DNA from: Crambe crambe
Lineage: Eukaryota > Porifera > Demospongiae > Poecilosclerida > Crambeidae
DNA: 64,000 bases
Reading direction: 5' to 3'
NCBI GenBank assembly: GCA_963924555.1
Contig: OZ004597.1
Coordinates: 3,676,404 to 3,740,403 of the forward strand
Shown here: one piece after another, positions 57,566 to 64,000 of the stretch
Position numbering within the stretch: position 1 is the first letter of the stretch
Layout: the number at the start of each line of letters is the position of its first letter
Notes under the pieces: model-generated
What the model saw: the letters and a program-made list of their open reading frames with translations, nothing else
The model's database searches: none
What the model was told of the DNA's origin: nothing
Made by a program: the position numbers and the translations under genes

Positions 57566-59024
57566 ATGTCTAGTACAAGTAGTTTGGAGGCTGCAGCAAA
57601 CAATGCTGCAACGAGACTTGGATACGAAGAGGGCTTGAAGGCGGACCAGTTGAAAGTGGTGGTTGCTTTTTTGTCAGGGATGGATGTTTTTGCGGTGCTC
57701 CCGACTGGGTATGGTAAGAGCTTATGCTATGGTTGCCTCCCATTTGCCTTCGACCAGCTACTGTTGAACGAGGAGAGCATCATTTTAGTGGCAACACCTC
57801 TGACAGCTATTATGAAGGACCAGGTATAGTTACTACTATATTACAATAATGCCAGTAAACTAGCTTGCTAGCTAGTAGAGTAGTGACAGCTATTATTCAC
57901 TGTAATAAAATATAATAGGTTGAGAGTTTCAATAGGAAGGGTATAAAGGCGGGATGCATTAGTGGAGAGATGAGCGAGCAAGTAAAGTGTGAAGCGATGG
58001 AGGGCCGGTACAGATTACTCTTTATCACACCAGAGCTGCTAATAGAATCACGATATTGGAGGGCATTGTTGAATGGGGATCTGTATTCAGCCAGGTTGCG
58101 GGGATTTGTGATTGATGAGGCCCACTGCATAGCAAAGTGGTAGGTTTCTATCAATGGTATCTATGCTGGTTCTATGAATGATAATGCAGGGGTGATACTT
58201 TTCGCAAGACTCTCCGTAGGATCGGTGAGGTTCGCAGCATTTTACCAGGCAGAGTCAATATAATGGCAGTCACAGCCACTGCATCAATTGATCTTAGGCA
58301 TGCACTAACAAACATCATTGGAATGCACAAACCCTATGTCATATCAAGAAGCCCATGCAAGAAAAATATAATTTATTCTGTAGGTAAATTTATAGGTATA
58401 GAAGAAACATTTAACCCACTATTGACAACACTAATCAACAAGAAAGTGCACATGCCAAGAGTGATCATTTACTGCAGAAGCTATGAGATATGTTCTGACA
58501 TTTACAAGTTTTTTTATTATGGTTTGAAACACAATTTTACACATCCACCACATGCTCCTAACATAACACGCTTTCGACTTGTGGACATGTACACAAGCAT
58601 AGTTGACAAGCCTATTCGTGAAGAAATTCTGCAATTATTCACATCCAATTCCCAGCTAAGAATTGTGGTGGCAACAGTGGCATTTGGAATGGGTATTGAT
58701 TGCAGAGATGTGAGGCAGGTGATTCATGTGGGTGCCCCTGATGATGTGGAGGAGTACATCCAGGAGACGGGGAGAGCTGGAAGGGATGGTTCACCATGTA
58801 TGGTCACGCTGCTTATTCACAAACCCCGGAAGGATTTGATCAGCAAGAGGATGTTAGAGTATTTGAAGAATGAAACCGTTTGTAGGAGAGACATTTTATT
58901 TAGAGATATGGAAGGATATGTACATTCAGACAATGGAATCAAGTGTTTTTGTTGTGATGTGTGTGGACAGCAGTGCGAGTGTGGTGAATGTGATGTCAAG
59001 AAGAGTCAGTTTGTTGTGTTATAG
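57566..59024 (+). CDS. RecQ-like superfamily 2 helicase of the transposon (~437 aa)
   Basis: Exons 57566-57823, 57919-58139 and 58190-59024. Helicase motifs in order: motif I VLPTGYGKSLCY (Walker A), Ia ATPLTAIMKDQV, FITPELL, motif II VIDEAHCIAKW with the RecQ-type GDTFR following (the D-x-F-R aromatic loop region), motif III AVTATAS, then IIYCRS, motif V VATVAFGMGIDCRDVR and motif VI QETGRAGRDG. After the helicase core come only about 70 residues, with a Cys-rich cluster CFCCDVCGQQCECGEC instead of full RQC and HRDC domains. The protein is therefore short for a cellular RecQ. I infer a role in moving or replicating the element. The catalytic residues look intact. Confidence 0.92.
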
Positions 59025-59176
59025 CTAGTGCATGCCATGCACATGCATGTGGAACTTTGTAGCATTGTACATATATAACTTTCGTAATTATAGCTATTGT
59101 ATCATTTTGCTTGTTTGTTTATTGTTGTTTTTTATCTGTTATTATTGATGGTAGCTACATAATAATAATAATTGCT

Positions 59177-62100
59177 TCAGCATGCAACCACTGTCTTTAG
59201 TTTTTTTTCCATCCAGGTTGTTAAGTCTTTTTTTTCTTTCCCATGGAGAATATTTCGGGGATGAGGGAACTTATTGTGCTTTCTCTGCTGGACATGCCTG
59301 AAAACTCCCTTTTTAATAAGCTCCATGATTAAAAGATTTTGATCCTTCTTGGAGTTTCTTCTCTCATGCAAACCGCCAGGAGATGGTACATTGTTATCTT
59401 GATCAAATTTTTGAAGAAGGGGTCCAATTGCCCCCATGGCACGGCTAACCCTGGTGATAGCATCTTCCCTCTTGTTAGGACCCAGTCCCTTGATGCACTC
59501 CTTCAGAGTCCTGTTGAGATGCTCCATTTCTAAGTCACCTGGTACATTCCTCCCCATGCGCCCATGAACATTAATGCAGCGACTCCACAGCAGTTGTTGA
59601 GCATGCCGTGGAGACAGTGCATAGTCGTGCTGGAAGATCATGTTCAGTGCTTCATTAGCATAATTAGTTCTTCCACTGCTAAAAAATATAGGGAGTAAAT
59701 ATCTCCAGCACCTTAGAATCCTTTCTCCGTCTCCTTCCCTTATACAATCGGATAGTTCCAGGTAAAATAACCCCTGACTAAGGAGCTGGATGGCATACTC
59801 CTGTACATTGTCACCTGAGGCAGTACGTCTTGATCCATTGTATGAAAAGTCAAATAACTTTTCCACTATTCCTTGTGAGAGCTCCAACAGACGTTGCTTC
59901 CTCTCAGCATCAGATTGCATCCATTCTGTGTTGGGATCAAAATCGGAGCAAAGCTCTGTGAAAGCAGATATTACATGTGCTTCTATAACATCGATCAAGA
60001 AATCATCACAAGCATTAAAATTTTTCGTAGGATCTTTAGTCACATTTCTGCGGTTGATCCGATTTCTGAGCTGGTATAAAGTCCCATGGTCACCAGAGGA
60101 GTCAGGAGAAAGGTAGTACCTCCAGATTACCTGAATGGACCAAAATTTTTTGTAATGTTGCATAATTGAATGCATGGTAAATTTCAATACCCCCATGTAG
60201 TTAAGACGAAGATGCCAGTCCTCTGCTGTCGGTATCAACCCATCCAGCCGTCTAGAAGGATCGACTGAATTGATCTTGGCTTTCTTAGCCCCCCTCCCAC
60301 GTTTAGCAGTCAGTTGATCTCCTCGAAACAAAAGCTGGTGGAATACGGCACGAGGAATTTGTACTGTGAAATTTTCATGAATGTATGTTTCCTCGAAAGA
60401 TTGTTTAGGAACATATTGGTGTACATGCTGCATTATCTGCACCATCTCTTCCAGTTTATTCTCATTTTTGAGAATTACTCCAAGTGGCACCTAGCAATTA
60501 TTGACAATAAACATGATATTGCTGTCATCATAGCTAATGCACATACCACTTCAGACTTTCTAGACATTTCCATTTCGTATCTGTGTGGTATGCGCCATTG
60601 CACTAGCTTTGCACAATCAAATCCTAGACTTTCCAGATGCTTGGCAAGAATTCGGGACACTATAGTGACTACATTCTCTTTAATCTTTCTGTCATCATCA
60701 GTAGAAGGGAGAAGGGATCTGGCACATTCACTTGGAGTTTTTTTGGGTGGTGGTGGAGCTGTTATTGAGAGATGGCTTAGATCCACCCTATCTGGTACTG
60801 CAAAGAAGTGAAAGTAGTGTAACTGTCTGTTACCATGACTTGTTCTAGTATATCTAGGCTTGATAGATTTGTCAATGTTGTCACCGACAATGGTGAATGT
60901 AGGCAGTGGCCCCCCTTCCTTCTGGAATTTAGGTGAACTTGTATTATTTAATACTGACTCTTCTTGTCTATTCTCATCATGTGTTTTTTCTACTGTCCCT
61001 TCTTCCCCTGCTTCCATTTCCTCAACCTCTTCCCCCACACCCTCTCCCTCGACTTCCTCCATCTCCTCATTTCCTCCCTCCTCCTCCTCCTCCTCCTCTT
61101 CATCTTCCCCTTCATTTTCCTCTCCCCCCTCCTCATCCTCTTCTTCACTCCTGTCCTCTTCATCTGAACAGAGAGATGACAGTGGAGAAAATGGTGGAGC
61201 CAACAGATCATCACAATCTGTGTCCAAATTGGGGCTAGCTAGGTCAACCTCTGAGATGGTATTACAAAATGCTACATTGGATGGCTCGTCTTCCTACAGT
61301 AAATTAATGCTATAATAAATTATGGTTTCATTGTGAGCCCATTGTATAGGAAGCTACCTCTGGTAATTTTCTCTCCAACATTTTTTTCCACTCTTTCACT
61401 TTAGCATCAAAGTCCACACCCATCTCTTCTACCAGCCTTATCACAGTTTTGTGTGACATGCAGAGATTTAATTTCTGCAGCCGTGTATATGCCTTGTGAA
61501 GATATAATTATGTAATAATGAATTACAGTCATGATAATTATAGCAATTGCAAACCTGTTTTGATGCATGTCCAGCATACAAAATCATGGAAATAATTTTC
61601 TGAACTAGGCTCATTTTTGCATTTCTGTGTTTCATCAATATAGCTGCACACGTTCCAATGGTGGCCTTTTGATTGAGTCTCAAGGACTTAGTTGTTGTGA
61701 GACCAGTAAGTAATTGTAATAGCATGGGTGCATATACCTTCATCTCTTCTAGGATCAAATCCCAAGAAAAGTTTTTGATATTTTTGATGTTTTGTGACTG
61801 CAGGATAGAACCAGATGCCATCATACCCATCTCTCGGCGTATGGTAGTGCTGAGTTGCTTGACAACAAACTTGGCAATAGTGGGATGCTTGATACATTGC
61901 ATAGCAATGGCCTTGAAGCTACCTCTGGCAACAGCCTTCCCAAAGCGCTTCCTGCGTGGTGTTAGGTTGTACCACTTTGGGTATTTATATGCCACATGAA
62001 CCTACATACAATAATATTATAGATTTGTGCATGGACTCTTGCTATTCCCATTGTTTTATCTCACCCTAATAGCAGGCGATGAAGCCGTGGATGATGGATG

Positions 62101-62409
62101 TGTGCAGTGTGTGTTGTTACTTGAGTCAAGTCTCATCCGTTTTGGTGAGCTAGGTTGTAATGGTTTGGAAATAACTGCATGCAAATTGTCTGATAGTCTT
62201 TTCTGCAGGTCCAGGTATCGCTTGTATGCATTGAAACACTTTTTGCACATGTGTCCTGCTGGAGGCTCTTCATCTGAACAGTACAGCTTGGAAATCAAGT
62301 CTTTCCACAAATGCAATATTCCGCTAGATTTTGCAGTACTGAGCAACCTCCTTTCATTCTTTTTATTAGTTATATCACAGCCACATCCACAACAATACAC
62401 AGACATCAT
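59177..62409 (-). CDS. DUF6589-like protein of the transposon, candidate transposase (~995 aa)
   Basis: Five exons on the minus strand: 62065-62409, 61555-62001, 61358-61492, 60547-61293 and 59177-60490, all in phase 0. N-terminus: a Cys-rich possible zinc finger (CCGCGCDI...CSDEEP...HMCKKCFNAYKRYLDL). A basic helical region follows (PKWYNLTPRRKRFGKAVARG). The middle holds a long acidic run (EDEEEEEEEEGGNEEMEEVE), then GDNIDKSIKPRYTRTSHGNR and LHYFHFFAVPDRVDL, and further GDQLTAKRGRGAKKAK, PTAEDWHLRLNYMG and SGRTNYANEALNM. The layout GDNxDK...LHYFHxxAVxDRVDL...GDQLTxxR agrees with my memory of DUF6589 proteins frequent in sponges and corals. Acidic residues in GDN and GDQ could be part of a DDE-type catalytic site. 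This is inference. Confidence 0.75.
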
Positions 62410-62775
62410 TGATTAATCGCACGAATTACTATGACAACTGTGATGTCACTGGCTAATTATAAAACCGCTACTACGACACTTCCTGTTAGTAACGCGCGTG
62501 CGCAGTAGAATCCACCGGAACAACTCGTTGTATTGTATGTCACCAGACCACCTACTGAAGTCGGTGGGCGGTGCTATGCCAGACTACAAAGTCTGTACCT
62601 CTCTTCCTCAGAAAATGTATTGCGACAATAGGGCTAAATTTTCTATGGTTACAACGCGGATAGCACGCGCGAAATGTATTAGCTTAATGGGAGTGACGTC
62701 ACATGACGTAGGCAGTTTCCAATCCTGTTCCGTGTCTAATATCTATGGTTATAAGCTAATTTTCTGCTGTGTGAG

Positions 62776-63955
62776 ATGTCTCGAAACCTGAAGATATTTG
62801 CATTCGTACTATTGCTTAGCGTTATTATAGCAGATGGACAAAGGATGGTGAAACTGCCTTGTTGTGGTAGAATGAGCCCAGATGACCTTGTGCAAGTTCG
62901 TCGATATAGTAAGTACTATAGCTAGATAGCAGCCTATAGTTCAGTAGCTATAGCGTCTATATGCTGTGAGATTATCAGAGCTAGCTTTAGTCTGATAATC
63001 TCACAGCATATAGGTGCTCACCACTAGCAATCCAGCTAACAGTTGAATCTCTTGCCAGGTTTCTCCCCCTCTCGGGTTCGTCAATCCGTGTGCCCAACCA
63101 TCGCCAATGAGGCTAACAGTTTTAGAGGCATTCTCCTGCAACCTAATAACACCTTCCCTAGCAGACTGAACGGATGTTTCTTCATACCAGAATCTATACA
63201 GACCACAGGGCTCTTCAGTATCAGTCACAATCAGTACAACTGTTCTTCTAACTCTAACGTTCAGTGTGACCTACTTTTCATCTCCCCAGTGATGGAAATG
63301 ATAGCCAGTGGTGAATTTTTGATCCAATACAGGCCACCATCAGCATCAAACACAACCATCTCATTTATATATGGTGAGTGCTCTATTAAGTGTTCTCAAT
63401 GTACGCACAGCAAAATATTCAATGACCCACGTAACGTAATGTGGAATATGTTCCGTATGCAGCCATATATTAGTTATGGCTGAATACGGACCGTTATGGA
63501 CCCTTTACGGACCTATAACGTTCCGTAATTGGCTCACAGTTGAGCATGGACCCGTGGATAGTTTGCTGTGTAGCTAACCATTGGACTACAGCACCATAGC
63601 AACATACATAGACTTGACCACATGCATTGATCAATAGGTCCTGAAGGGATCTTCTTCAATGGAAGTACATCTAATGTGACAGTTGGTCAAAGTGGCTTAC
63701 AGTTTCTCTTTCGACCGAGTGATCAACCTACCAATCAATTCAATGTCTGTGAGGAAAATATTGGGAGTATAACAACTCAAACTCAAATATCTCCGTCAAG
63801 AGATTTTGAAACTTGTATTATTGCTGATGGTGAATTACAGAGTCTCTTTACTGTTCAAGTTACCTTTCCAAGCATTCAAGGGACCAAGGAGATTCGTCTG
63901 GTCAAGGGGGGGTGTGACTCACCGATCTTCAAATCAGCACCAATTAATGCAACAT
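62776..63955 (+). CDS. Unrecognised secreted or membrane protein, 3' end outside window
   Basis: Three exons are visible: 62776-62908, 63059-63373 and 63638-63955, all joined in phase 1; the last ends at a GTAAGT donor, so the gene continues. A signal peptide (MSRNLKIFAFVLLLSVIIADG) precedes a Cys-containing region: KLPCCGRMSP, QSVCPTIANEANSFRGILLQ, RLNGCFFIPES, then several Asn-x-Ser/Thr sites (NTTIS, NGSTSNVT) typical of secreted glycoproteins, and GCDSPIFKSAPINAT. No family is recognised. It might be an ectodomain of a larger receptor-like protein, as with genes A and B, but the sequence is not similar to them. The second intron (63374-63637) contains GC-poor inverted motifs CCGTATGCAGCCATA / TATGGCTGAATACGG. 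Confidence 0.8.
62957..63013. repeat. Perfect 23-bp inverted repeat in an intron
   Basis: CTATATGCTGTGAGATTATC+AGA is followed, after 11 bases, by its exact reverse complement. It occupies the middle of the first intron of the gene at 62776. Confidence 0.85.
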
Positions 63956-64000
63956 GTAAGTATGCCACTTGACACAGAGTTACAAAAAGAGTTACACCTT

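Larger units (their letters stand above)
57354..62586. mobile_element. Apparently complete DNA transposon: helicase plus DUF6589-like protein
   Basis: Terminal inverted repeats of about 70 bp begin TAGTCTGGCATAGCACCGCC at the left and mirror exactly at the right. CAAAGTCTG lies directly outside both ends (57345-57353, 62587-62595), a 9-bp target duplication. Two convergent multi-exon genes fill the element, with only about 150 bp between their stop codons; both frames are open. The short copy at 27129-27499 shares both ends. A RecQ-like helicase beside a large protein with a DUF6589-like region suggests a little-described superfamily; the 9-bp duplication does not fit Academ (3-4 bp, as I recall) or Kolobok (TTAA). 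Confidence 0.9.
56627..62754. mobile_element. Older inverted-repeat element split by the helicase transposon
   Basis: Left 56627 onward reads TTATAACATAGATAGTAGACACGGAACAGGATTGGAAAC in two parts (TTATAACATAGATAGTAGAC and ACGGAACAGGATTGGAAAC); the right end near 62754 gives the reverse complement with few mismatches, and GCGCGTGCTATCCG is found further in on both sides. Removing 57354-62586 leaves about 0.9 kb without a reading frame. Its right end lies only 21 bp before the start codon of the gene at 62776. Confidence 0.7.

Noticed and set aside
58817..58999. Cys/His-rich short frame opposite the helicase C-terminus
   Set aside because: Antisense of the helicase Cys cluster.
60860..61315. 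Plus-strand Ser/Pro-rich frame
   Set aside because: Antisense of the acidic run in the transposon protein.
57354..62586. Interpreting the flanking duplication as 11 bp
   Set aside because: The outermost A and T are the same at both insertions and are explained by the inverted repeat beginning TAGTCTGG; 9 bp is the simpler reading.

Overview
The window is animal nuclear DNA and looks most like a sponge (probably a demosponge) or another early-branching metazoan. It is AT-rich, genes are close together, most introns are short GT-AG introns, and the recognisable genes are animal ones: PRDX4, MLYCD, a Tctex-type dynein light chain, FAM76 and CCDC181. Many small inverted-repeat transposons are present. 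The species is an inference. I see no tRNA, rRNA, CRISPR or operon structure.

Layout: (1) 31-1812, minus strand, PRDX4-like secreted peroxiredoxin, cut by the window start. (2) 1990-34053, plus strand, malonyl-CoA decarboxylase. Its second intron is about 27 kb and holds a head-to-tail array of five intronless minus-strand genes for a signal-peptide plus multi-pass membrane protein of about 585 aa. It also holds a relic of the same family, a broken TRIM/NHL gene, a HIRAN-like fragment and many transposons. (3) 34991-36745, a sixth, diverged member of the membrane family, just outside the host gene on the same strand. (4) 37594-39273 minus DYNLT and 39564-42312 plus FAM76, head to head. (5) 42537-46392 and 46512-53835, two tandem paralogues with a shared Cys-rich ectodomain and one membrane helix but unrelated repetitive cytoplasmic tails: one carries eleven YxxM motifs, the other is a Ser/Pro/Arg-rich tail of about 1,600 residues. 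(6) 54791-56427 minus, CCDC181-like. (7) 57354-62586, an apparently complete DNA transposon with long terminal inverted repeats, a 9-bp target duplication, a RecQ-like helicase and a DUF6589-like protein, itself sitting inside an older element. (8) 62776 to beyond the end, an unrecognised secreted or membrane protein.

The most unusual points are the nested gene array with mosaic (gene-conversion-like) copies inside a conserved metabolic gene, the helicase transposon with its internally deleted copy at 27129-27499 that shows the same 9-bp target duplication, and the paralogous receptor-like pair whose tails have diverged into different tandem-repeat arrays. All exon structures were read by eye from splice sites, reading phase and remembered family sequences; no search or alignment program was run.
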